Assembly: GCA_013289785.1 (NCBI GenBank)
Contig: JABCZE010000138.1
Span: 1 to 5,427 of the forward strand
From: Vulcanimicrobiota bacterium
GTDB lineage: Bacteria; Vulcanimicrobiota; Vulcanimicrobiia; Vulcanimicrobiales; Vulcanimicrobiaceae
Direction of reading: 5' to 3'
Length of the DNA stretch: 5,427 nt
Position 1 is the stretch's first letter. The number at the start of each line of letters is the position of its first letter. Position numbers and translations under genes: made by a program. Of the stretch, positions 1 to 5,427 are shown in pieces. Below the pieces are notes generated by a model. It made no database searches. It was not told the DNA's origin and saw nothing but the letters and a program-made list of their open reading frames with translations.

Positions 1-206
1 TTCACCAAACGGTCCTCGCCGCGCAAGCGACGCTCTCCAGGCTGCCGGTCGCACAGTTCTTGCAGCACGGCACGCCCGCCCAGCTCGCGGCCGCGATTGC
101 CGGCCAAGCCGCGGCGCTTTCTTACGCGGACGCTTTTCTCGTGACCGGCGTCCTTGCTCTCGTGGTCACACCTGGCGTGCTGCTTTTGGCGCGCAAACAT
201 TCATAG
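1..206 (+). CDS. C-terminal fragment of a DHA2-family MFS efflux transporter (EmrB/QacA-like), 5' end outside window
   Basis: An open frame runs from the left edge (first full codon at base 3) to TAG at 204-206, giving 67 residues and no start. Its end reads AAALSYADAFLVTGVLALVV and then a hydrophobic stretch closing with LLLARKHS. This fits the last transmembrane helix and short cytoplasmic tail of 14-helix drug:H+ antiporters, in which an 'A..lAY.DAFl..g.lal...p..lll' pattern precedes the stop. The preceding residues (HQTVLAAQATLSRLPVAQFL onwards) fit the loop before that helix. The family exports toxic compounds across the inner membrane using the proton gradient; the substrate cannot be told from this fragment. 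It is followed after 12 bases by a small gene on the same strand, probably in one operon. The family assignment rests on the C-terminal pattern only; any other 14-helix MFS exporter is possible. Confidence 0.72.
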   Translation, partial: HQTVLAAQATLSRLPVAQFLQHGTPAQLAAAIAGQAAALSYADAFLVTGVLALVVTPGVLLLARKHS

Positions 207-209
207 GAG
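205..209 (+). promoter_or_regulatory. Ribosome binding site of the 105-residue gene, overlapping the transporter stop
   Basis: The sequence AGGAG lies nine bases before the ATG at 219, and its first two bases belong to the TAG stop of the upstream transporter gene. This arrangement supports the chosen ATG and suggests that translation of the small gene is coupled to that of the transporter. Confidence 0.75.
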
Positions 210-218
210 TAACTCACC

Positions 219-536
219 ATGGAATACGAAGTTGTCTGCAACCAAATCCGCGACGATATCACGACGCTGCTGCTCGAGCTGCGGCCGCCGACGACGGGGG
301 CCACGTACGCCGCAGCCTGCGCGACGCGAAATGTCGCCGCCGCACTCCATCACGCCTCGGGAGTTCCGGACGATCCGCGCTGGACTGCCGCGCTCACCAG
401 CTTGCAAGCGTTCCTCGAGTACTGCGAAGATTCTCCGAAGACGCGCGACTCCATCGCGCACCTCGAGCTGCGCGGCTTCATCGCGGAAAACGCGGACCTC
501 GCCGCGCCACACCTCGAGCACGCGCTGGCAAGTTAA
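219..536 (+). CDS. Hypothetical 105-residue protein co-transcribed with an MFS exporter
   Basis: I do not recognise a family. The ATG has an AGGAG site at ideal spacing and the frame ends with TAA at 534-536. The product is acidic and probably mostly helical, with no signal peptide or membrane segment, so it is likely cytoplasmic. Helices are suggested at about residues 3-21 (EYEVVCNQIRDDITTLLLEL), 28-46, 53-70 and 73-103, split by a Pro-rich turn (RPPTTG, 22-27) and by GVPDDPR (48-54). Three cysteines (7, 34, 69) are scattered and form no metal-binding pair. The 12-base gap to the transporter gene points to one transcript, so a role linked to that exporter is plausible but unproven. The stop lies only 10 bases from the oppositely oriented stop of the large regulator. 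That this is a real gene is fairly sure, from its start signal and position; its function is unknown. Confidence 0.78.
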   Translation: MEYEVVCNQIRDDITTLLLELRPPTTGATYAAACATRNVAAALHHASGVPDDPRWTAALTSLQAFLEYCEDSPKTRDSIAHLELRGFIAENADLAAPHLEHALAS

Positions 537-546
537 CGTCTCGCAC

Positions 547-3500
547 CTACCAGACCGTCGCTGGCCATTCGGCGCCGCTGGCGGCGAGCATCGCTCGATG
601 CCATGGGATTGCCGCAAACACGGTTCGCTGTTCGTCGTTGAGATGCGGGAGGTGCGCTTCGTACAACGCGACCGCCCCCTCTAGCCATTTGCGGGCGGCG
701 GAACGATCGTTACAGCGGTGATACGCAAACGCCGCGCACCATGCCGAGCGCTGCGGCCAGAGCAGGCCGACGGAGCGCTGCGGCTCGTCGTTCGGAACGT
801 GCTTTACGTACGAGAGCGCGGCCGGGCAATTGCCGGCTTGCGCGTAGAACGCGGCTAAAAGGGCGCCGTGGTGCGCCGCAGCGAGCGAAGGCGACGTGCT
901 TTGTCGGACCGCGAATGCATCGGCGAGATACTCGATCGCGCGATCCAAGCTGCCGGCTACGTATTCCGCCTCCGCTAAGTGCTGTAGCGCGTGCTCGCGA
1001 GCAAAAACGCTCTCGCTCTTGGCGGAAACGGTTAGGGCCTCACGACCTTCCGCGAGCGCTCGCTCTACGTGTCCGCTATACGCGAGCGGCAGGACTAGGC
1101 TGCTTCGCGCGCCTGCCGTGAAGAAAGGGGCAATGGACGCATAGGCCTCGATCGCGCGCTCGTAGGCGGAGGTGCCCGCCTCAAAGCGGCCGAGCTTGAG
1201 GTTGAACTCGGCGATGTTCATTTCGTTGACCGTCATCGCCGGTATCAGTCCGCACTCCCGGCAAATCCGCGCGGCACGCTCCAATATCGGAATTCCGTCG
1301 AGAAAGTTAGGGCTCCAGAGCAGCGGCCACGTACTCTGGCCGAGCGCGTCGGCTTCGCAGCGGCGGTCTCCGGCCCGAACGGTAAGCTCGAGCCAGCGTG
1401 CGGTCCACATGGTGACGGCGTTGCGATCGAGCGCGTCCTGCGCGTTCGAAACGAGCGCCACGAGCGCACGCTCCGCGATCGCGTAGTCGCCGAGTCGCTC
1501 GGCGATCGCGAGAGCCTCCTCGGCGGCCCCCCGCCCCTCCTCAGTCTCTCCGGAAACGCAAAGCGAGCGCGACATTTCGGAGAGTGCCGCGGCCGTGCCA
1601 CGCTCGTCGCCCAGTTCGCGATATGCTCGAAGCGCGCTTTTGGCAAGCGCGACGGTCTGACCGGCGGCGACTCCGAGCGGATAAAACATGCTCTCGACAA
1701 GATCGGCCTCGGCTTGCCAGCGTAGGCTGCCGGCCCGCATAGCGCGCTCGCGCAGCGCGGCCAGCGGCGCGAATGCTTCGGATCGCCCAGAGTAGTCGTT
1801 GAAAGCGATGCGTGCTCGCCGAAGCAACACGCTGCAACGCAAGTCCTCATCGTCGAGCTCCTCGGCAATCGCAGCTAGCGCATCGAGATCGGTTCGTTCC
1901 TCGGCGACGTTGCTCGCGCGCTCGTCGATGCGTTGGCGCTCGCGCCAGAGCTGCGCGACCGTAAATCGCTCCAGCGCAAGCGAGAGCGCACGGTCGACGT
2001 GGCGGCGCGCGTCGTCGGGGGCGCCCAGCTCGAGCGCATGCCGCCCAGCAATGAGATACTCTGCCGCCGCCTCGTCGCGTTGCTCCGCCGCTTCGAGATG
2101 CGCAGCGATCTGCGATGCAAATTCGCGCCTGCGCTCGGGGTAGAGCTGTTTGAGCGCGCGCGCCAGTCGCCGGCTCCGTTCGCGCGCGCGTTCCGGCTCC
2201 GCAAGCGCGGCGATGGCCTGTTGCACGAGCTGATGGCCGAACGCATAAGGGAGAAGGCCACGGCCTGCGGTCTCCTGGACGATGCGGTGGTCGAGCAGCT
2301 CGTCCAGTGCGCGGTCGACGATCGCGTCGCCGTAACCCGTGACGTCCCGCACGACTTCGGCCGAGAAACGCTGCCCGGCGAGCGCCGCCACTTCGGCAAC
2401 CGTCTGCGCCTGTGCGGAGAGCGCGGCGACGCGCACGGCGACGAGCGACGCGACAGTCGCGGGCACGGAACCTTGCGGCGAAGGCGCTTCGAGCAGTTGT
2501 GCGAGAAAGAGCGGATTGCCGCCCGTACGGTAGTGCAGCACGGCGGCAAACTCCCCAAGCGTTCCCTCAAAACTCGCTCCCACTTTTTCGACGATACGCT
2601 CCACGACGCCGGCGTCGAGCGGCAGCACCGATAGCGACGCGGAGCTGCCGTCGATCTGCGACTCGCGCTGCAGTTGACGTAACGGATGACCCGCGAGAGT
2701 CTCGTCGTCCCGGAATGTTACGAGGAAGAGCATGCGCGCGCCCGATGCGCGCCGCACCAGGAATCGTAGTGCGTCGAATGTGGCTTGGCTCGCCCAATGC
2801 AAGTCTTCGAGCACGACGAGCAGCGGGCGCGGCCGCGCCAATCCGACGAAGCTGCGCCCGAGCGCTTCAAAAAGGCGCAGCCGCTGATCGTCGGCGCCGA
2901 TGGTCGGAAGTCGCGGCAGCGGCCCGGTGCGTTGCGCTAGTTCTGGCAGCACGGGCGCAAGCGCCGCGAACCACGTCGGTCCGATGTCGAGCGCCGTCAC
3001 GAGCGGCAACTGCCCGCGTAACGCCTCGATCAAACTCTGATAGGGAAAGGCCTCCGGGAATCCGGTTGCGCCATAGAGGGCCCGACCGCCGGATTCTTCG
3101 ACCGACGCAATGAACTCGCGCACGAGTCGCGATTTGCCGATTCCCGGCTCGCCTCCGATGAAGACGATACCGCCGCGTCGCATCTTCGCGCGATTCCACG
3201 CCTCGTCGAGCCGTGCGACCTCGCGCTCGCGCCCAAAAAACGGCAGCAATCGGTTGCGTTCGGCGGCACGGGCTTCCGCCGCGGTTTCGGGCACGCGATC
3301 GTCTTCGTCGCCGGCGGCATCTCCCTTCGCGACTCGCTCCGCGAGCGCGACGGTCTCAGGCATTGGATCAACGCCCATCTCGTCGCGCAGCCGCGCGACG
3401 AACTGGCGATACTCGCTGATCGCTCCGGCCGCATCGCCGAGTTCGTAACGTAAGGCGACGACGCGCCGCACGACATCCTCGCGCCACGGATCGATCTCGA

Positions 3501-4116
3501 GGATCTTGCGCGCCATCGCGATCGCACGCGTCAGATCACCGCGCTTGCGCAGGCTCGACACCAGCTGCGTCAGCACCGTCAAATAGATGTTGCGGAAGCG
3601 TTCGCGAAAACCATCGAGCCACTCGTCGTACAGCTCCGGCAACAGATCGCCGCGATAGAGGGCGACGGCCTCTTCGAGCCGCGTGGCGTCGTTGGAAGCC
3701 TCGGAAAACGCGTCGACGTCAAGCGACAGTGTGACGTCGGGGTTCCACCACAACTCGTCGGCGCTGCTCCCAATGAAGTCGCTGCCCGGCTGGGGCATCA
3801 CGCGCAAGAGATCGTTGACGGTCGAGCGCAACCGCGTTCGCGCGACGCCTTCTTCTTCGTCGGGCCAGAGCAGAAACGCAAGGTATTCACGTGAGACGGG
3901 CGCCGCGCGGTGCATCACGAGATAGGCGAGAACTTGGAGCGACTTGCGCGGCGTCGCCAGCCGAAACGCCCGACCGTCGACGGCGATCTCCGGTTGGCCG
4001 AACAGCCGGACCTCGAGCGATCGGCGTTCGGTTGACTGTGCAGTCTTGCTCGTCGGTCGGCCTTTATTGTTCGTCGTGTGTTTCCCTGGTGGCTCGTGGT
4101 TCGGATCCTTGGCCAA
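547..4116 (-). CDS. Large SARP/BTAD-type transcriptional regulator with STAND ATPase and TPR-like C-terminal half
   Basis: Numbering is from TTG at 4116 (1189 residues, TAG at 547-549). Domains in order: a SARP/OmpR-like winged helix (about 34-134, opening LEVRLFGQPEIAVDG, with LLWPDE and RTRLRSTVNDLLR), which should bind DNA; a BTAD helical domain (about 153-259: LYRGDLLPELYDEW, DPWREDVVRR, DEMGVDPMPET); a STAND/AAA-type ATPase with Walker A GEPGIGKS (322-329), Walker B LLVVLED followed by LHWA (432-442), TFRDDE (467-472) and the GNPLF motif (533-537); then about 500 residues of TPR-like helical pairs (681 to near the end), such as AERALVALVSNAQDAL and GRFEAGTSAYERAIEAY. AfsR and MalT relatives hydrolyse ATP and switch assembly state on sensing a ligand or protein; the TPR half is the likely sensor. 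No C-terminal LuxR helix-turn-helix is present. The frame also runs open to GTG 4299, but that extension looks non-coding and overlaps a better gene in another frame. TTG 4116 has no clear ribosome binding site, so the exact start is uncertain; translation is probably coupled to the upstream small gene. Target genes are unknown. Confidence 0.9.
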   Translation of the reverse strand: MAKDPNHEPPGKHTTNNKGRPTSKTAQSTERRSLEVRLFGQPEIAVDGRAFRLATPRKSLQVLAYLVMHRAAPVSREYLAFLLWPDEEEGVARTRLRSTVNDLLRVMPQPGSDFIGSSADELWWNPDVTLSLDVDAFSEASNDATRLEEAVALYRGDLLPELYDEWLDGFRERFRNIYLTVLTQLVSSLRKRGDLTRAIAMARKILEIDPWREDVVRRVVALRYELGDAAGAISEYRQFVARLRDEMGVDPMPETVALAERVAKGDAAGDEDDRVPETAAEARAAERNRLLPFFGREREVARLDEAWNRAKMRRGGIVFIGGEPGIGKSRLVREFIASVEESGGRALYGATGFPEAFPYQSLIEALRGQLPLVTALDIGPTWFAALAPVLPELAQRTGPLPRLPTIGADDQRLRLFEALGRSFVGLARPRPLLVVLEDLHWASQATFDALRFLVRRASGARMLFLVTFRDDETLAGHPLRQLQRESQIDGSSASLSVLPLDAGVVERIVEKVGASFEGTLGEFAAVLHYRTGGNPLFLAQLLEAPSPQGSVPATVASLVAVRVAALSAQAQTVAEVAALAGQRFSAEVVRDVTGYGDAIVDRALDELLDHRIVQETAGRGLLPYAFGHQLVQQAIAALAEPERARERSRRLARALKQLYPERRREFASQIAAHLEAAEQRDEAAAEYLIAGRHALELGAPDDARRHVDRALSLALERFTVAQLWRERQRIDERASNVAEERTDLDALAAIAEELDDEDLRCSVLLRRARIAFNDYSGRSEAFAPLAALRERAMRAGSLRWQAEADLVESMFYPLGVAAGQTVALAKSALRAYRELGDERGTAAALSEMSRSLCVSGETEEGRGAAEEALAIAERLGDYAIAERALVALVSNAQDALDRNAVTMWTARWLELTVRAGDRRCEADALGQSTWPLLWSPNFLDGIPILERAARICRECGLIPAMTVNEMNIAEFNLKLGRFEAGTSAYERAIEAYASIAPFFTAGARSSLVLPLAYSGHVERALAEGREALTVSAKSESVFAREHALQHLAEAEYVAGSLDRAIEYLADAFAVRQSTSPSLAAAHHGALLAAFYAQAGNCPAALSYVKHVPNDEPQRSVGLLWPQRSAWCAAFAYHRCNDRSAARKWLEGAVALYEAHLPHLNDEQRTVFAAIPWHRAMLAASGAEWPATVW
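3130..3153 (-). other. Walker A (P-loop) of the large regulator
   Basis: These bases encode GEPGIGKS, a complete GxxxxGKS nucleotide-binding loop with its lysine and serine intact. Together with the Walker B aspartate (LLVVLED) and the GNPLF motif downstream, this indicates a working STAND-type ATPase and not a decayed one. Confidence 0.88.
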
Positions 4117-4288
4117 GGCGCAGCGTGATAAAATCCCACAAATCGCGAAACCGGCCCGAGGCGATGCCCAGGGCGCTCGACACTTCGTAGACGCTTCCCC
4201 GCCAGCCAGTCTCCACTGCCGACGGCTCGCGCCAGAAGTGTAGGACAAACCGGTGATCCTTTCGCTCACGGTTACCGTCGGGATGCAC
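4064..4288 (-). CDS. Small 74-residue protein encoded just upstream of, and overlapping, the BTAD regulator
   Basis: This frame starts at GTG 4286-4288 and stops at TAA 4064-4066. A strong site, AGAGGTGG at 4303-4296, lies seven bases before the GTG, the best ribosome binding site in this part of the window. The product has a coherent core: RFVLHFWREP (13-22), a short turn, GWRGSVYEV (28-36), then GRFRDLWDFI (45-54). This looks like two beta strands with conserved tryptophans, a third strand and a helix, with a polar tail. I recall short bacterial proteins with a similar 'FV.R.WRE...WRG.V..V....F..L..F' plan, but cannot name or verify a family. Codon third positions are GC-rich in this frame until about codon 59, then weaken as the regulator's frame takes over. 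It overlaps the probable regulator start by about 53 bases, so the two are likely translated in a coupled way. No signal peptide or membrane helix is seen. Function is unknown; a partner or modulator of the regulator is a guess from position. Confidence 0.68.
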   Translation of the reverse strand: MHPDGNRERKDHRFVLHFWREPSAVETGWRGSVYEVSSALGIASGRFRDLWDFITLRLGQGSEPRATRETHDEQ

Positions 4289-4295
4289 GATTTTA

Positions 4296-4303
4296 CCACC
4301 TCT
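4296..4303 (-). promoter_or_regulatory. Ribosome binding site that decides the start of the 74-residue gene
   Basis: On the - strand the bases read AGAGGTGG and contain GAGGTG, an exact part of the anti-Shine-Dalgarno complement. The site is seven bases from the GTG at 4288. It touches the GTG at 4299 that would open the longest frame of the regulator, leaving no spacing there. This argues for the small gene and against the long regulator start. Confidence 0.7.
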
Positions 4304-4321
4304 TTCGAATGCGAGTGAAAG

Positions 4322-4351
4322 CGAGGGTCCGCTCCGCGAAGCGGACCCTCG
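4322..4351 (-). terminator. Strong hairpin: terminator or attenuator after the secreted-protein gene
   Basis: A perfect 11-bp inverted repeat (CGAGGGTCCGC at 4322-4332 and GCGGACCCTCG at 4341-4351) encloses an 8-base loop. It starts 11 bases after the TAA of the secreted-protein gene. Read on the - strand it is followed by CTTTCACTC, only a weak T-rich run, so termination may be incomplete. The next ribosome binding site begins 18 bases further on, leaving little room for a separate promoter. The hairpin may therefore reduce, and not fully stop, transcription into the 74-residue gene and the regulator. It could also simply protect the 3' end of the upstream message. Confidence 0.6.
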
Positions 4352-4362
4352 TCGATCTGCGC

Positions 4363-4803
4363 TTATTCAATCTCGTTCATAACGAAATGGAATGAATTGT
4401 CCTGGAGCGAGCCATCGGTGCGGGAATAGATTCGGATCTGAATCTTGACCTCGCCGTTATTGCCGCAGGCCGAGTAGTCGTAGTCGTCGGGGATCGGAGC
4501 GTGTCCGTTGACCCCGGCCGGGGTCACCATGACGACCGGGCAGTTCTTGAAGTAGCCCGCGGGAACGTCGAGCGTGTACTCGCCGGTCCCATCGTGACTG
4601 ACTGAGAAGTTGCTGCCGGCGACGATCGAGCCATCGGAGCCGACGATGCCGGCCTTGACGGCTGCCTTCTTATGATTGGGCTGGACAAAGGCTTGGCCCG
4701 GTTGCGTCACCCTTACGGGGGGCGTGATGAGCCTCGCCGAGGCAAGCCCCGGCGTCGCCACAACGAGGGATGCAGTAAGCACAATGAGCGGTTTGCTGAG
4801 CAC
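4363..4803 (-). CDS. Small secreted protein with signal peptide, predicted all-beta
   Basis: I do not recognise a named family. The start chosen is GTG at 4801-4803, because GGAG lies six bases upstream; this gives 146 residues ending with TAA at 4363-4365. A TTG twelve bases further up (4815) would add four residues but has no ribosome binding site. The N-terminus is a clear Sec signal peptide: MLSK, a hydrophobic core (PLIVLTASLVVA), then TPGLASA with likely cleavage after residue 23. The mature part (about 123 residues) has strand-forming stretches typical of a compact beta-sandwich, including IVAGSNFSVS, GTGEYTLDVPAGYFKNCPVV, VKIQIRIYS and NSFHFVMNEIE. Two cysteines (88 and 113) could form a disulfide outside the membrane, which fits export. 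It is probably periplasmic or extracellular. It lies between threonine synthase and the regulator cluster on the same strand and is followed by a hairpin. A link to the regulator cannot be shown from sequence. Confidence 0.82.
   Translation of the reverse strand: MLSKPLIVLTASLVVATPGLASARLITPPVRVTQPGQAFVQPNHKKAAVKAGIVGSDGSIVAGSNFSVSHDGTGEYTLDVPAGYFKNCPVVMVTPAGVNGHAPIPDDYDYSACGNNGEVKIQIRIYSRTDGSLQDNSFHFVMNEIE
4509..4526. repeat. 18-bp perfect palindrome inside the secreted-protein gene
   Basis: The bases TGACCCCGGCCGGGGTCA read the same on both strands. They lie in the middle of the secreted-protein coding region, encoding the VTPAGV stretch. The site could be an operator for a dimeric DNA-binding protein, an mRNA hairpin, or chance in GC-rich codons. 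A single copy is seen in this window. Confidence 0.45.
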
Positions 4804-4809
4804 GTTTTT

Positions 4810-4813
4810 CTCC
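4810..4813 (-). promoter_or_regulatory. Ribosome binding site selecting GTG 4803 as start of the secreted protein
   Basis: The bases GGAG on the - strand lie six bases from GTG at 4803. The alternative TTG at 4815 overlaps the site and has only ATCAGA before it, so the shorter protein is preferred. Confidence 0.65.
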
Positions 4814-4823
4814 AATCTGATGT

Positions 4824-4861
4824 GCCGCGTGGTCGCGGCTGGCTGCTGTATGACGGCAGCC
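4824..4861 (-). promoter_or_regulatory. Two tandem hairpins between threonine synthase and the secreted-protein gene
   Basis: The spacer holds two adjacent inverted repeats separated by one base. The first, on the - strand, is GGCTGC/GCAGCC (4841-4861), a 6-bp stem that extends by two pairs if a G-T pair is allowed. The second is GCCGCG-ACCA-CGCGGC (4824-4839), a perfect 6-bp stem with a four-base loop. Neither is followed by a T run, so they are poor classical terminators. They sit in what would be the leader of the secreted-protein message, 10 bases before its GGAG site. They could end the threonine synthase message with factor help, or shape the leader. A very weak promoter-like pair (TTGGAC at 4903-4898, 16 bases, TATGGA at 4881-4876) lies just upstream, matching only half of the consensus positions. 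Confidence 0.35.
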
Positions 4862-4904
4862 TATCAGCGGATGCGTCCATAGACGTCCGGCTTCTGCGTC
4901 CAAC

Positions 4905-5427
4905 TTATACGCGAGGCGCGTATTTCAACGACGTCGCGGTATTGAACAGAACGATGGGCTCTGGAAGCGCAACGCCCTTGGAAGCCAGGAGGCGAAACGC
5001 TGCGAGGGTGGCTCCGCCTTCTTCGGTTGCGTCGATGCCTTCGTGGCGATGGAGATCGCGCATCGCTTCGTCGGCCGCAGTGTCGGAGACGGCAATAGCA
5101 TGTCCGTGGGATTCGCGCAGCGCGCGCAAGCTTAGGCGATCGCCGATTCCGCCCGGAACGCGCAAGCCCCACATCTTCGTCGATCCGCCCTCGATCCGTT
5201 CGGCGGACTCGTCGCCGCGATCGAACGCGCGGACGATCGGGGCGCAGCCCTCGGCCTGAACGGCCACCATGACGGGGCGCTTCGCATCGATCCAGCCGAG
5301 CTGCTCGAGTTCGTCGAAGGCCTTCCACATCGCGACGAGGCCGGTGCCGCCGCCGGTCGGATAGACGATCGTCCCGGGAACGCCGCCGAGTTGCTCGACC
5401 AACTCGTACCCCATCGTCTTCTTCCCC
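4905..5427 (-). CDS. thrC: Threonine synthase, C-terminal part (5' end outside window)
   Basis: The frame is open to the right edge and ends with TAA at 4905-4907, giving 174 residues out of an expected 380-420 for this family. Threonine synthase is a fold-type II PLP enzyme of the cytoplasm that turns O-phosphohomoserine into threonine and phosphate, the last step of threonine synthesis. The visible part begins GKKTMGYELVEQLGG and continues with VYPTGGGTGLVAMWKAFDEL, the glycine-rich loop expected to hold the cofactor phosphate. Next come VAVQAEGCAPIVRAFDRG and, near the end, VLFNTATSLKYAPRV, which corresponds to the family's FNTGSGLKY end. Here two glycines of that ending read Ala and Ser, a mild departure. 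The ATG at 5412-5414 is internal, because the frame and the conserved GKKT residues continue past it. The PLP-binding lysine lies outside the window. A threonine-synthase-like paralogue cannot be excluded, but the assignment is otherwise firm. Confidence 0.9.
   Translation of the reverse strand, partial: GKKTMGYELVEQLGGVPGTIVYPTGGGTGLVAMWKAFDELEQLGWIDAKRPVMVAVQAEGCAPIVRAFDRGDESAERIEGGSTKMWGLRVPGGIGDRLSLRALRESHGHAIAVSDTAADEAMRDLHRHEGIDATEEGGATLAAFRLLASKGVALPEPIVLFNTATSLKYAPRV

Noticed and set aside
573..586. Small hairpin CGCCG-CTGG-CGGCG as a terminator for the + strand operon
   Set aside because: The stem is only five pairs, has no T run, and lies in regulator coding sequence, so it is probably chance.
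2181..2190. Alternating CG tract as a possible Z-DNA or repeat element
   Set aside because: It is only ten bases and is explained by Arg/Ala codons of the regulator (ERARERS region).
1933..2634. A 233-codon open frame on the + strand inside the regulator
   Set aside because: It is codon-aligned antisense to the regulator, where GC-rich codons keep the opposite frame free of stops. The product is Arg-rich with no recognisable motif, and no start signal stands out.
2412..3113. Another 233-codon + strand frame, and similar long frames on both strands
   Set aside because: They are Arg/Ala-rich translations that lie entirely within the confidently coded regulator, as expected for shadow frames in GC-rich DNA.
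4117..4299. N-terminal extension of the regulator to GTG 4299
   Set aside because: The ribosome binding site touches this GTG, leaving no spacing. The extension lacks domain character and lies over a better-supported gene in another frame.
4864..5328. A 154-codon - strand frame over threonine synthase
   Set aside because: It overlaps the thrC frame, which has clear family motifs; the alternative is Arg-rich and without motif.
5412..5414. ATG as the start of threonine synthase
   Set aside because: The frame and the conserved GKKT residues continue upstream to the window edge, and about 200 residues of the family including the PLP lysine are missing, so this methionine is internal.

Overview
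The window is GC-rich (roughly 60-65% G+C by eye), densely coding bacterial DNA with GTG and TTG starts. No rRNA, tRNA, CRISPR, insertion sequence or phage gene is visible. The very large SARP/BTAD-STAND-TPR regulator is a style common in Chloroflexota, Actinomycetota and Eremiobacterota-like lineages. I lean towards an uncultured GC-rich soil-type phylum, but nothing here fixes the taxonomy.

Layout: two converging blocks. On the + strand, the window opens inside the C-terminus of a DHA2-type (EmrB/QacA-like) MFS efflux transporter, ending at 206. A 105-residue protein of unknown function follows at 219-536, with its ribosome binding site overlapping the transporter stop codon. On the - strand, reading from the right edge, there are: the C-terminal part of threonine synthase (4905 to beyond 5427); a 101-base spacer with two small hairpins; a small secreted protein with a signal peptide (4363-4803); a strong hairpin terminator or attenuator (4322-4351); a 74-residue gene with a near-ideal ribosome binding site (4064-4288); and a giant transcriptional regulator (547 to about 4116). 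The two blocks meet tail to tail with 10 bases between stop codons.

The main annotation point is that the longest reading frame of the regulator (to a GTG at 4299) swallows a separate small gene in another frame. That upstream 'N-terminus' does not look like protein, whereas the 74-residue product in the other frame has a coherent W-rich pattern and the only good ribosome binding site. The regulator therefore most likely starts further in (TTG at 4116 is the best canonical codon), overlapping and probably translationally coupled to the small gene.

Functionally, the transporter and threonine synthase are ordinary genes. The secreted protein, the 74-residue protein and the STAND-type regulator form the less understood part. 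A working idea, inferred only from gene order, is that the small protein is co-made with the regulator and may work with it. Neither its ligand nor its targets can be read from this window.
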